This document shows, piece by piece, positions 16,059 through 25,596 of a DNA stretch of 64,000 nt (position 1 is its first letter; every line of letters begins with the position of its first letter). The DNA lies in the NCBI RefSeq assembly GCF_902497625.1, contig NZ_CABVGX010000002.1, forward strand, positions 62,001 through 126,000. Reading direction: 5' to 3'. The translations under genes and the position numbers were made by a program. This DNA is from Pseudomonas fluorescens. Its GTDB lineage: Bacteria; Pseudomonadota; Gammaproteobacteria; Pseudomonadales; Pseudomonadaceae. The notes beneath the pieces were generated by a model. It searched no databases. It was given only the letters and a program-made list of their open reading frames with translations, and was not told the DNA's origin.

Positions 16059-18962
16059 ATGAAACAAGTCGCCACCAAAAGAACCAGCCTGCGCAGATGG
16101 ATCTGGCGCGCTTTTGTTACTACGAGTCTATTGCCTCTTGTTCTGGTTGAGGGCGTACTGCTCGCCTCCTACTTCATCAGCAATCAATCCATACGCAATT
16201 CCCAAATCGAGCACCTGCACCAAAGCGCGACGCGGGATATTCAGGTTTCAGTTCAACAGAACGCCCTATTAGTTCAAGGGCAACTTGAACAAATTCGCAA
16301 GGCGATAAAGCTATACGCGAAGGCGACTGAGAATGAGCTATCGGAAAATTTGCTACCTTCGGCTGCCCAGCTTGAGATTAGCGCAGAGGGTGTTCGCTAT
16401 AGCGCAGTGGATGATGGTGCTTCAGCTTCATTTTATTCAAATGTTACACCGCTCGAAAAACAGGATCTTTATAAAGTATCACGTCTAGCCAATCAAGACT
16501 TTATGATGCAGCAGTTGAAAAATGAAGACCCTTTGATTGCCAGTATTTATTTTAATAGCTGGGATAGCTACAATCGAATATACCCTTGGTTTAATACATT
16601 GCAGCAATATCCACATGACATGGATATCCCCAAGTTTAACTTTTACTATCTGGCAGACGCTAAGCACAATCCCGAGCGTGAGGTTGTATGGACTGATGTA
16701 TACCTGGACCCCGCAGGAAATGGTTGGCTGATGTCTGCAATTGCACCTGTTTATTCTGGGGAGAAACTGGAGGGCGTAGCGGGTGTAGATGTAACAGTCG
16801 ATGGAATATTGAAACGTATCGAAAATTTGCAAGTGCCATGGAATGGCTATTTGATGTTGGTCAGTGAAAAACTCAATGTAATGGCCGTGCCATTGGCGGG
16901 TCAACGCGATTTTTCCTTGCAGAAACTCGAAAGTTTAGCTCCAGGCGAGTTGGTGGCTCAGGAGCGGTTGCAGTCTTCCGACTTCAATATTGCCAGTCAT
17001 CCCGGCCTGAGCGCTCTTTCTGAGAGATTGCCCAAATTGGATAAGGGACTCGTCACGATGACGCTCAACGGGCGTCCTCATTTAGTTGCGTGGAGTAATA
17101 TTCCTTCAACAGGCTGGCACCTTCTTGCTGTAGTAGATGAAGCGGCAGTGATGGAAGAAACAAACATGCTCGCTAATCATTACCGTCAAATTGGCTATTG
17201 GATGATTGCTGGGTTAGTGCTGTTCTACGCTATGTTCTTTGCCTTTATGTGGTGGCGAGCGCGTGCGCTTAGCCATCAGCTTCATTCCCCCGTGCTAGGG
17301 GTTTCCCGAATGATGCGGGAGATTGGCCAAGGCAATGGGCACCCTGTCGGCACCCCCTCCGACATCGAGGAGTTGTGGTCCATGTCCAACCAGGCACTGG
17401 GCATGGGCAGGCAGTTAGCTGAAGCGGAATCCAGACGCAGATCTACCCAGCAGCGACTGGAGTTGGTCATGGAAAGTTTCGCAGAGGGGCTATGGGAGTA
17501 CTCCCCAAATACCGGGCGTTTTATTCTCAAGGGTGCGCTGTGTTTGCGTTTCGGTTTTTCATCAAATGATGTGCCGATGGAGTTACTACTGGAAAAGATC
17601 CATATTGAAGATCGAGAGACCTTCACCCAATTTCTAGTGGCTGCTCAGGGTAGCGACAGCGTAGCCGTTGAAGTCGAATTCCGGATAAAGGGGGTCCAGG
17701 GTGAGTTGATCTGGATCCTGTGCCGTGGCCGTACGCTGGCGCCTTCCCACCCCGAGGGCTTCAGGGGTGTAGTAGTTGCTTGTGTGGACATTACGACCCT
17801 CAAGAGAACCCAGTTGGATTTGCGGGGGAAGACCTTGGAGGCCGAATCAGCGAGCAGCGCCAAATCCAAGTTTATTTCCAGCATGAGTCACGAACTACGT
17901 ACTCCCTTGAATGCTATTTATGGGTTTGCCCAGTTGGGGCTCATGCAGGCCCCGGTTGATTCGTTGCAGCATACCGCTAACCTGGATGAGATCATTGGGG
18001 CCAGTGAACACTTGATGCAGTTGGTTGACGATCTCCTCGACCTTTCCAGCTTACAGGCTGACAAGACGTTGCTGGGGCTGAAGCCGATACCAGTCCAGGC
18101 CTTATTGCAGAGTTGTGCCGATATGGTTCATCAGCAAGCACTGGGCCATAATCAGACGCTGCATATTGAAGAGGTGCCGGATCATTGGGAGGTGTGGGCG
18201 GATAAACGACGGCTCAAGCAAGTGCTCATAAACCTGTTGTCCAATGCCATCAAATATAATCGGCCTCATGGGAGTATTACACTCGGTGCGCGTGCAAATG
18301 ATGATGGGTCATGCTTGCAGCTTTATGTAATAGATACTGGTATAGGCATCAGTGCGGTGCTGCAGAATGAACTCTTTACTCCTTTTCAGCGGCTAGGCAA
18401 GGAGAACTCATCAATTCAGGGAACTGGCATTGGTTTGGCGCTCTGCCGTGATCTGGCGCACTTGATGCACGGAAGTATGGGCTTCAAAAGTGAACTGGGT
18501 GAGGGCAGTACCTTCTGGATCGAATTATGTTCGGCTGAACACTCTATGCCCGTTGATGCGGCAACCAGTTCACAGCCGTCAACCTTGCCCAAAGTGTTGT
18601 TGGTGAGCGATAACCTTGAGCAAGGCGAGTTGATTAATGATGCGTTAGCCGGTTATGCAGAGGTGGAGCTTGTCGGCACGCTGCTACAAGCTGAACTTAG
18701 CCTGCAGGGTTCGTCGGTGAAAGTATTAATAACAGCGACGCAAGATTCAGTCGCCGTATTGAATGCGTTTATAAAAAGACTCCGAAAAAATGCTGCGCCA
18801 GGTGTGATGTCGATCATCGTTGTGGACTCAGGCAGAGATGAAGAAGTAACAAGACAGCTTGATTGTCAGGCCTTACTAGCGATTCCAATGGAACCGCTAA
18901 GCGTTCGTCGAGTAGTTCTGGCGATTACAATGGGAGTACCGAATTTATGTTTTCCAAAATAA
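16059..18962 (+). CDS. Membrane sensor histidine kinase with decayed C-terminal receiver
   Basis: A 967-residue sensor. It has a membrane segment at about 18-42, a large periplasmic dCache-like domain (about 45-370), a second membrane segment (about 380-402) and a PAS domain (about 470-590). A HisKA dimer follows with phospho-acceptor His near 610 (SSMSHELRTPLN), then a HATPase domain with N-box LLSNAIKYN, DTGIGIS and GTGIGLAL. The last ~120 residues look like a receiver, but the Asp strand reads VKVLITATQ and the Lys strand LLAIPMEP, so both key residues are missing. The N-terminal half is visibly AT-richer than its surroundings. The start lacks a clear ribosome site; a TTG at 16020 is possible. 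It overlaps the next gene by 16 bases. Confidence 0.8.
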   Translation: MKQVATKRTSLRRWIWRAFVTTSLLPLVLVEGVLLASYFISNQSIRNSQIEHLHQSATRDIQVSVQQNALLVQGQLEQIRKAIKLYAKATENELSENLLPSAAQLEISAEGVRYSAVDDGASASFYSNVTPLEKQDLYKVSRLANQDFMMQQLKNEDPLIASIYFNSWDSYNRIYPWFNTLQQYPHDMDIPKFNFYYLADAKHNPEREVVWTDVYLDPAGNGWLMSAIAPVYSGEKLEGVAGVDVTVDGILKRIENLQVPWNGYLMLVSEKLNVMAVPLAGQRDFSLQKLESLAPGELVAQERLQSSDFNIASHPGLSALSERLPKLDKGLVTMTLNGRPHLVAWSNIPSTGWHLLAVVDEAAVMEETNMLANHYRQIGYWMIAGLVLFYAMFFAFMWWRARALSHQLHSPVLGVSRMMREIGQGNGHPVGTPSDIEELWSMSNQALGMGRQLAEAESRRRSTQQRLELVMESFAEGLWEYSPNTGRFILKGALCLRFGFSSNDVPMELLLEKIHIEDRETFTQFLVAAQGSDSVAVEVEFRIKGVQGELIWILCRGRTLAPSHPEGFRGVVVACVDITTLKRTQLDLRGKTLEAESASSAKSKFISSMSHELRTPLNAIYGFAQLGLMQAPVDSLQHTANLDEIIGASEHLMQLVDDLLDLSSLQADKTLLGLKPIPVQALLQSCADMVHQQALGHNQTLHIEEVPDHWEVWADKRRLKQVLINLLSNAIKYNRPHGSITLGARANDDGSCLQLYVIDTGIGISAVLQNELFTPFQRLGKENSSIQGTGIGLALCRDLAHLMHGSMGFKSELGEGSTFWIELCSAEHSMPVDAATSSQPSTLPKVLLVSDNLEQGELINDALAGYAEVELVGTLLQAELSLQGSSVKVLITATQDSVAVLNAFIKRLRKNAAPGVMSIIVVDSGRDEEVTRQLDCQALLAIPMEPLSVRRVVLAITMGVPNLCFPK

Positions 18963-20017
18963 AAGCTGAAAGCAAGATAATAATTATTGATGATGTGGCC
19001 ACTAATCTACGCTTGCTCGATTCGTGTTTGCGAGCGTTTGGTCTTCAAAACATCACTACGTTTTCGAACCCGGCTGAAGGGCTGGATTGGTTGCTCTCCA
19101 ATCATTGGGACTTGGTTCTACTGGATTTGGATATGCCGGCACCGGATGGGTTTGAAATTCTCGAGCGCCTGAAGGAACGCGACCGTACCGAGTCACCCAT
19201 CATTATCGTAACGGCCCTGAATGACCCGAAAAATAGGCGCAAAGGTCTTGAAAGAGGTGCCAATGACTTCGTTTCCAAACCGATTGACTTGCCCGAGGTG
19301 TTACTCAGAGTGCGTAGTTGCCTGGAGTTGGCACAGGCGGCAAGGCTTCTACGCGACGCTAATAACGAACTTGAGCGAAAGGTGGTATTGCGCACCGCCC
19401 AATTGGCATCGAGCTATAAGGCAATCATCGGTAGTTTGAGCCGAGCAGCCAGTTATCGTGATAATGACACCGGTAGTCATATCAGTCGTATCGGGCAATC
19501 TGCCGCCATGCTGGCCAAAGCCATTGGGATGCCCCCGCAATGGTGTGAACTGATCCGTATGGCGGCACCGATGCATGATGTCGGAAAAATAGGAATAGAA
19601 GATGCTATTTTGCAAAAGCCTGGGGCTCTGACGCCTGCTGAGCGAGAAGTCATGCAGGAACATGCCCGAATTGGTTACGAGATTCTGCATGACCTAAATG
19701 GTTCACCTGTGACTGATCTCGCGGCAGAAATCGCCTTGGCTCATCACGAACGTTGGGATGGCACAGGCTACCCAAACGGGCTGGAGGGGGAGAACATTCC
19801 ACTCTCAGCAAGAATCGTTGCTATCTGCGATGTCTATGACGCGTTGCGAATGACGCGACCCTACAAGGCAGCGTGGGATGTTGAGCGGTCAAGGCAGTTC
19901 ATCATCGAGCAGTCTGGAAAGCAGTTTGATCCACTATTAGTAGATCTCTTCTGCAGTTTATTTGATGAGCTGGAACAGTTGCGATTGGTTAATCCTGATG
20001 ACTCAACTGATAATTAA
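18947..20017 (+). CDS. Response regulator with HD-GYP c-di-GMP phosphodiesterase domain
   Basis: A 356-residue protein: receiver domain with DLVLLDLDMP (acceptor Asp near residue 59) and conserved Lys in VSKP, a coiled linker, then an HD-GYP domain with HDVGKIGIEDAIL, AHHERWDGTGYPNGLEG and following metal ligands intact. HD-GYP enzymes hydrolyse c-di-GMP. The ATG at 18947 lies inside the 3' end of the kinase gene, so the two are coupled and are a likely cognate pair. Phosphorylation would switch phosphodiesterase output. Confidence 0.9.
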   Translation: MFSKIKAESKIIIIDDVATNLRLLDSCLRAFGLQNITTFSNPAEGLDWLLSNHWDLVLLDLDMPAPDGFEILERLKERDRTESPIIIVTALNDPKNRRKGLERGANDFVSKPIDLPEVLLRVRSCLELAQAARLLRDANNELERKVVLRTAQLASSYKAIIGSLSRAASYRDNDTGSHISRIGQSAAMLAKAIGMPPQWCELIRMAAPMHDVGKIGIEDAILQKPGALTPAEREVMQEHARIGYEILHDLNGSPVTDLAAEIALAHHERWDGTGYPNGLEGENIPLSARIVAICDVYDALRMTRPYKAAWDVERSRQFIIEQSGKQFDPLLVDLFCSLFDELEQLRLVNPDDSTDN

Positions 20018-20271
20018 AACCATCACCTGACGGCTTTCAAGGCGACGCGAACGGAATAATCGCTTTTTACTGTGCATTTATCCCTTGGCTGGATTGTTAA
20101 CGTCGCCCTCAAAACCGGTCTCATCAGACTCCGTCAGAGCGGCTGATCAGCGCACGCCAAATTTCAGCCAGATACGATAATGGCACTTTGTATATACAAC
20201 GCTATGACGCCGAAGGTCTACTCAACTAAACTGGCGGCCAGCGCTCCTTCTACCAGCGCCGGTGAAACGCC

Positions 20272-21474
20272 ATGATCGCTCATACACCCACGCTGTTTGC
20301 CTGCGTCGCGCTAGTGGCGACGATCATGGCTTTTTGTCTGATCCTGGTCGGACAATTCAGCCGGCGTGACGGTTTGCTAACCATCGGTTGTGGTTTGTTG
20401 GCCCATGCTCTGGCGTACGTCGGCTACACCTTGTACGGCCATGCACCGTTGTGGTTTACCTATGGCGCATCCAATACCCTGTTAGCGATAGCGCTGGCCT
20501 TTTATGGAGCCAGCGTGTTTCGGGTAGTGGAGTTGCCGGTCTCCTGGTGGCGGGTGTTCACGCCGGCGGCATTGATGCTGGTATTGATGGTCAGCTTGAT
20601 CGACACCCTGGAACCGCGAATGCTCGCGGCCTCCGTTGTATTGATGTTGCAGTGCGCGTTGATCATCTACTGGACGCTGCGCTACGTCCCCAAACAAGGG
20701 CGGGCGCGCATGCTGTTGATCTTCGGTTCGAATATCAGCCTGATCGGCCTAGGCATGCGAGTGTTGGCCGTGTTAGGCGGAGGTGCTGCAGAGATGCGTT
20801 ATGACGTGAGCAACCTCAAGCAAACCATCTCGGTCAGTATTGGTACGTTCTCCGCGATAATGATTTCCCTGGGCCTGGTGCTGTTGTCCAAGGAGCGCAG
20901 CGAGTCTCTTTTCCAGCACCTGGCACTGCGGGATGTGCTGACGGGCATTCTCAATCGGCGCGCCATCCTTGACCGGTTTTGCGCAGAACTGGAACGCGCA
21001 CGCCGCGACGGCTCGTGGCTGGCGGTGGCCATGATCGACATCGATCACTTCAAACAGATCAATGACCAACATGGCCACCTGGCTGGGGATGAGGTGATCT
21101 GTCACTGCGCCAACCATTTCACCCGGCGACTTCGACGGTCCGACAGCATGGGTCGTTATGGTGGCGAAGAGTTTCTGGTATTGCTGCCTGATACCTGCCC
21201 GGAGGCAGCCATTGCGGTACTTGATGAACTGCGTGCCTCGCTGGCCGAGTCATCTGCCGCGTATGGCGATTCAACGATCGACCCGCGCATCAGCATCGGT
21301 GTTTGCTGTGTGATTCCCGACGAAGACGACACCACGGCCAGCCTGCTGGCCAGGGCGGATGCCGCTTTGTATGAAGCCAAAGGCCAGGGGCGCAATACGT
21401 TGCGCATGGCCCAGCCGGTTGTGCAACAGCCTGACAAACCGCTCGGCGCCGCTTCGGAAACACTCGGCGGCTGA
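20272..21474 (+). CDS. Membrane-bound diguanylate cyclase
   Basis: A 400-residue protein with about six to seven N-terminal membrane segments (residues 5-210) and a C-terminal GGDEF domain (about 225-385). The active-site motif is RYGGEEF. The inhibitory site RRSD sits five residues before it, as required for product inhibition, so it should be active and feedback-controlled. The membrane part probably senses a signal, but I cannot name it. Upstream 254 bases show no gene. Confidence 0.9.
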   Translation: MIAHTPTLFACVALVATIMAFCLILVGQFSRRDGLLTIGCGLLAHALAYVGYTLYGHAPLWFTYGASNTLLAIALAFYGASVFRVVELPVSWWRVFTPAALMLVLMVSLIDTLEPRMLAASVVLMLQCALIIYWTLRYVPKQGRARMLLIFGSNISLIGLGMRVLAVLGGGAAEMRYDVSNLKQTISVSIGTFSAIMISLGLVLLSKERSESLFQHLALRDVLTGILNRRAILDRFCAELERARRDGSWLAVAMIDIDHFKQINDQHGHLAGDEVICHCANHFTRRLRRSDSMGRYGGEEFLVLLPDTCPEAAIAVLDELRASLAESSAAYGDSTIDPRISIGVCCVIPDEDDTTASLLARADAALYEAKGQGRNTLRMAQPVVQQPDKPLGAASETLGG

Positions 21475-21633
21475 GTTCAGTCAGCGCCCGTGGCTTTGTG
21501 GAACCGCCGAATACATCGCACGCGAATTTCACCCTTGGGTTTCATGCCGAGTTCGGCCAGAGTGCCGACGCGGGGAACGACTCGCTGTGCCTGTAAGTCT
21601 ACCCGTAACCACTCATTGGTAAGGTACAGCGCA

Positions 21634-21933
21634 ATGGATAAGACAATCACTGTGGATCAACTGGCGACCACGGACCTTAGATCGATCAACGAGATATGGC
21701 TCGGCGGGACTCACACCCAGCTATGCCTGTGGCGTGGCGAGCAAGTCTTCACCCACGAAATGCTCAGCGAGGGCACCCACGATCAGAATGTCCGACGCCT
21801 GTGCTTGCAGTTGGTCAACCCGGACGATCAGGCCGCAGTGGCCAGCGTTGAATTGATCGCGCGCGAACGGCTGCAAAAAATGGGAAAGGAGGGCGAGTTT
21901 TATCCGGCTGAGGAAGCGGACACTCATCTATAG
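21634..21933 (+). CDS. Small hypothetical protein
   Basis: A 99-residue protein without a signal peptide or membrane segment that I can link to a family. It is acidic at the C-terminus and rich in predicted helix. The ATG at 21634 is chosen because the upstream in-frame extension is basic and composition-unlike; AAGG lies about 10 nt before it. It follows the cyclase gene by 159 bases on the same strand. Confidence 0.5.
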   Translation: MDKTITVDQLATTDLRSINEIWLGGTHTQLCLWRGEQVFTHEMLSEGTHDQNVRRLCLQLVNPDDQAAVASVELIARERLQKMGKEGEFYPAEEADTHL

Positions 21934-22082
21934 TCGCCTCCCTGATCGCTGCACCAGCCTGGGTGTACTGCTCACGGTGGAACCCGGCAGTTGGGTTCTG
22001 CTGGGCAGCCAACTTTGCTGAGGCACTCCGGCAAAGGCGAAGGTCGGGCAGCAAACCTGCAACGCATCCACAAACACCTCAA

Positions 22083-22697
22083 TTACAAAGCCTCATCCCG
22101 CTCCATTTCCACACTTGCCACAGACCGCAGCACCATCTGCTGCAACCCTTTGATTAACACTTCACCGCGCAACTCGCTGCTCAGTGGCCCAATGACCGCG
22201 CCATCCAGCATCGCCCGCACAACGCTCACCGCAATATCAAGGTCTTCCACCTGAAAGCATCGTCGCGTCACTCCGGCGGCAATAATGTCTTTCAGGATCC
22301 GGGCCTGTGTGTCGCGCATCCTTTTGATTTTCGCCTGTTGAGCGGGCTCCAGGCAGTAACCTTCGCGCATTGACAAGATGTGCCACTCGCGCCGTGGCAA
22401 GGCACACCGCAAGTACGCGCCAAGGTAGTGTCCCAACGCCGACCTAGAGTCGAAGCGGGCGAGGGGAGGTTTGCTGATGCAGTGGAGCAGGCGATACTCA
22501 TGTTCTTCGATGAAGTCGAACAGCAGGCTTTGTTTGCTTTCGATGTAGTGATACAGCGAGCCGGCTTGTATACCGGCCTGCTCGGCCAGTTGACGCAGGC
22601 TCACGGCCTGAAAGCCCTCGTTGACGAACAGGCGCAGCGCGACGCTGCGAATGGCCTCTAATCTGGATAGGGCGGCAGTGGTTGTCGTAGTCATCAT
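22083..22697 (-). CDS. TetR/AcrR-family regulator
   Basis: A 204-residue repressor-type protein with an N-terminal helix-turn-helix (AEQAGIQAGSLYHYIESKQSLL) and a helical ligand domain. It is the last gene of a five-gene minus-strand run (FAD dehydrogenase, LysR, MFS, OprD, TetR) and starts 64 bases after the porin gene. Two adjacent ATGs at 22697 and 22694 make the exact start uncertain. Members of this subfamily often control acyl-CoA or small-acid catabolism; the target is not known here. Confidence 0.85.
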   Translation of the reverse strand: MMTTTTTAALSRLEAIRSVALRLFVNEGFQAVSLRQLAEQAGIQAGSLYHYIESKQSLLFDFIEEHEYRLLHCISKPPLARFDSRSALGHYLGAYLRCALPRREWHILSMREGYCLEPAQQAKIKRMRDTQARILKDIIAAGVTRRCFQVEDLDIAVSVVRAMLDGAVIGPLSSELRGEVLIKGLQQMVLRSVASVEMERDEAL

Positions 22698-22761
22698 GGT
22701 TACCGTTGCCCGGCCACGAACGCGGCCGGGCAAAATCAGAAAGCACCGAACAAGTTCGTAC

Positions 22762-24102
22762 TTAAAACATGGCCAGCGTGTAAGACATCACCAGTCGCGT
22801 CTGGTCCTGAGCGCCATCGCTGGGAACTCCACTTCGCAGCGCCGCGTTTCTGAGGCCGAAGCCCACGCCCTGAAAACTGCCGCTTTGAATGACGTAGTCG
22901 ACGATAATGTCGCGCTCCCATTCCCGAGCGTCCGCGGCACCGGCTTGTTTGATGTGAGTGCCACGGTAGTAGCCAATGGATGCAGTCAGACCGGGCAGTC
23001 CTGAGGCGACGAAGTTATAGGAGTACATGCCGAACGCAGTGTCTTCTCCCGCCCGAAGGAAGCTTGAGGCGAACCTGTCCGTTGGCAGATAAGTACTGGC
23101 ACCGGCGGCGCCTTCGCCGGTGCTCGCCTGATTCAACTGGGTGAAATTGCTGCCGGATGACACGCTTTGATAGCCAGCCACCAGCGAATGGCCGCCGACG
23201 TTATAAGTGAATATCGCCGCCCAGGTGTCGTTGTCTATTCGGCCGGGAACATCGCCATGGCCGCTGAGCGTGTAACCGGCGGCACGTCCCTGAGCACTGT
23301 TGTTTTGACCCTCTGCGCGGGTTCGGAAGTAACGCAGGTCCGTTTTGAATGTCTGCCCTTCGACAACGGGGAACAGGTGGGTCAAACCCATGAAGTCTTG
23401 ATCGTAATAATTGTCGAGTTGGGCGCGGTAATACTGCAAGAGCAGCTGTTTATTGACTTGATAGTCGGCACCGGCAAAAGAGAAGTCGTCACTTTCGCGC
23501 CGTCCTCCGGCGACCGCCAGTCCGGAATCGTTGGATGAAGCTCGTCCGGTGGTTTTGGTAAGGCGTCCACCGACCAGGGTCAGGCTGTCGATGGCTTTGG
23601 AGGTGAGCATCGCGCCTTCGAACGTTTGCGGGAGCAGTCGGCCATCGTTGGACACCAGAATCGGCAGTTTGGGCTGCAGCGTACCGACCCTGAGCTCGGT
23701 GTTTGCAAACCTGGCCTTGGCGGTCAAGCCGAGTCGACTGTATTCGTCGACTGCCGATCCGTCGCTGTCATCGGGAAACATCGAACTGCCGCGATGATTA
23801 CCCGCGCCGCCGTCGAGTCGCACGCCCAGGGTGCCAAAAGCATCCAGCCCGAAGCCCAACGCGCCGTCGGTGTAGCCCGACTTGAGGTCGAGCATCAAAG
23901 CATTACCCCATTCGCGCAGCTTGCTTTGACCTTGAGGACCTGGCTGATCCCGATAGTCGTTATTGAAGTAGAAGTTGCGTACGTTCAGCGTGCCGTGGTT
24001 GTCTGCGATGAAGTCTGCCAGTGCCGCATCGGGCCCGGCCAACAAGCAACCAAGGGTGGACAGCAATAGCGGTTTTATCGGGGAGGCTTGTGTCATTGTC
24101 AT
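22762..24102 (-). CDS. OprD-family outer-membrane porin
   Basis: A 446-residue porin with a signal peptide (cleavage near AALA|DF), the OprD-type start FIADNHGTLNVRNFYFNNDYRD and a C-terminal aromatic residue as expected for an outer-membrane barrel. OprD proteins admit amino acids or small organic acids. In this operon it would pass the substrate of the adjacent MFS importer and FAD dehydrogenase. AGGAG lies 5 nt before the ATG at 24102. Confidence 0.9.
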   Translation of the reverse strand: MTMTQASPIKPLLLSTLGCLLAGPDAALADFIADNHGTLNVRNFYFNNDYRDQPGPQGQSKLREWGNALMLDLKSGYTDGALGFGLDAFGTLGVRLDGGAGNHRGSSMFPDDSDGSAVDEYSRLGLTAKARFANTELRVGTLQPKLPILVSNDGRLLPQTFEGAMLTSKAIDSLTLVGGRLTKTTGRASSNDSGLAVAGGRRESDDFSFAGADYQVNKQLLLQYYRAQLDNYYDQDFMGLTHLFPVVEGQTFKTDLRYFRTRAEGQNNSAQGRAAGYTLSGHGDVPGRIDNDTWAAIFTYNVGGHSLVAGYQSVSSGSNFTQLNQASTGEGAAGASTYLPTDRFASSFLRAGEDTAFGMYSYNFVASGLPGLTASIGYYRGTHIKQAGAADAREWERDIIVDYVIQSGSFQGVGFGLRNAALRSGVPSDGAQDQTRLVMSYTLAMF

Positions 24103-24226
24103 GGGCTCCTATTGAATTTTTTATTGTTGTTGTTCAGTCACGCAGGTTTTCTTCAGACGAGTTAATCCCGGCCCTGACAGTGACATCAGGGCGTCCCGGG
24201 ACTCGGTTAACTAATGGCTGGGCAAA

Positions 24227-25549
24227 TCAAATTGCCCGGGCGGCGGCAGGCGTGGGTCGCAGCCGGTAGACAAGCAAACCAAGCCCGCCACCGACGACGA
24301 GTATCGACGCCATGATGTACATCGCTGCGTGGGTGGTACCGGTGACTTGCGTCAGCCAACCGACGACAATCGTGCTGAAGAAGCCGGCAATGTTGCCCAG
24401 TGAGTTGATCAATGCCACGCCCGTCGCGGCGGCAGCACCGCCGACCACGGCGCTGGGCATGCCCCAGAAAACCGGCAGGCTGCTGATCATCGCGGCCGTG
24501 CCGATGGTCAGGCCGATCATGCCGAGTACCAGGTTGTCGCCGAAGTAAGTACCGAAGGCGATGCCCAGTGCGCCTATGCCGGCGCAAATTGCCAGATGCC
24601 AGCGGTATTCGCCATGCCGGTCGGAACTGCGCCCCACCAGGATCATGGTGATGATGGCCGCCGCATAGGGGATGGCGCTGAGCAAACCGATGACGGCCGG
24701 TTGTTGCACGCCACTGTTGCGAATGATGGTTGGCAACCAGAAACTGATCACGTATTGGCCCAGCACCAGGCAGAAATACACGGCGCCGAGCAGCCAGATC
24801 TGCGGGTTGAGCAAACCGTCGCGCAGGCGATGGCTCTGCTTCTGCGAGGCCTCACGGTCTATGGCCGCCTGCATGCCCTGGCGCTCTTCAATCGTCAGCC
24901 AGTGCGCATCGGCAATCCTGTCGCGCAGCAGGAAAAACACCGCAGCCCCCAGCGCAACGGCTGGCAGTCCCTCAATCACAAATAGCCACTGCCATCCGGC
25001 GTAACCGGCGACGCCGTTGAAGTGCTGCAGGATAAGACCGGAGATCACCGCGCCCAACATACTCGAGACCGGCAAAGCCATGATGAACAGCGCTGTCATC
25101 ACGCCGCGACGATGGCTGGGAAACCAGGTGGAGAGATAGAAGATGATGCCGGGAAAGAATCCGGCTTCGGCAATACCGATCAGAAAACGCAGTACGTAGA
25201 AGGCCAGCGGCGTTTCGATAAACATCATCGCCGCCGACAGGAAGCCCCAGCTGACCATGATGCGCGCGATCCAGCGACGAGCGCCGAAGCGATGCAAGGC
25301 GATGTTGCTGGGGATTTCGAACAGCAAATAACCGACGAAGAAAATACCCGCGCCCAAACCGTATACCGCTTCGCTGAACTTAAGGTCGTCGAGCATCTGC
25401 AACTTGGCGAAACCGACATTCACCCGGTCCAGATAAGCCACCAGATAACAGAGGATCAGCAGCGGGATTATGCGCCAGGCGGTTTTGCGGTAGGCGGATT
25501 TCAGGGCATGGTCGGGCATCACGCCCGTCGGGAGTGGAGGTTGGTTCAT
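24227..25549 (-). CDS. MFS transporter, anion:cation symporter type
   Basis: A 440-residue transporter with 12 predicted helices. YLDRVNVGFAKLQM and the loop RFLIGIAEAGFFPGIIFYLSTWFP are typical of the ACS family, which imports organic acids and sugar acids. It lies 47 bases after the LysR gene and 124 bases before the porin. Substrate is inferred to be a 2-hydroxy acid or related carboxylate. The ATG at 25549 follows AGAGG; the longer open frame upstream is not coding. Confidence 0.88.
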   Translation of the reverse strand: MNQPPLPTGVMPDHALKSAYRKTAWRIIPLLILCYLVAYLDRVNVGFAKLQMLDDLKFSEAVYGLGAGIFFVGYLLFEIPSNIALHRFGARRWIARIMVSWGFLSAAMMFIETPLAFYVLRFLIGIAEAGFFPGIIFYLSTWFPSHRRGVMTALFIMALPVSSMLGAVISGLILQHFNGVAGYAGWQWLFVIEGLPAVALGAAVFFLLRDRIADAHWLTIEERQGMQAAIDREASQKQSHRLRDGLLNPQIWLLGAVYFCLVLGQYVISFWLPTIIRNSGVQQPAVIGLLSAIPYAAAIITMILVGRSSDRHGEYRWHLAICAGIGALGIAFGTYFGDNLVLGMIGLTIGTAAMISSLPVFWGMPSAVVGGAAAATGVALINSLGNIAGFFSTIVVGWLTQVTGTTHAAMYIMASILVVGGGLGLLVYRLRPTPAAARAI

Positions 25550-25596
25550 GTCTGGCCTCTTTATTGTTGTTGTCGAAGCGAAAATGAAGCGGTTGT

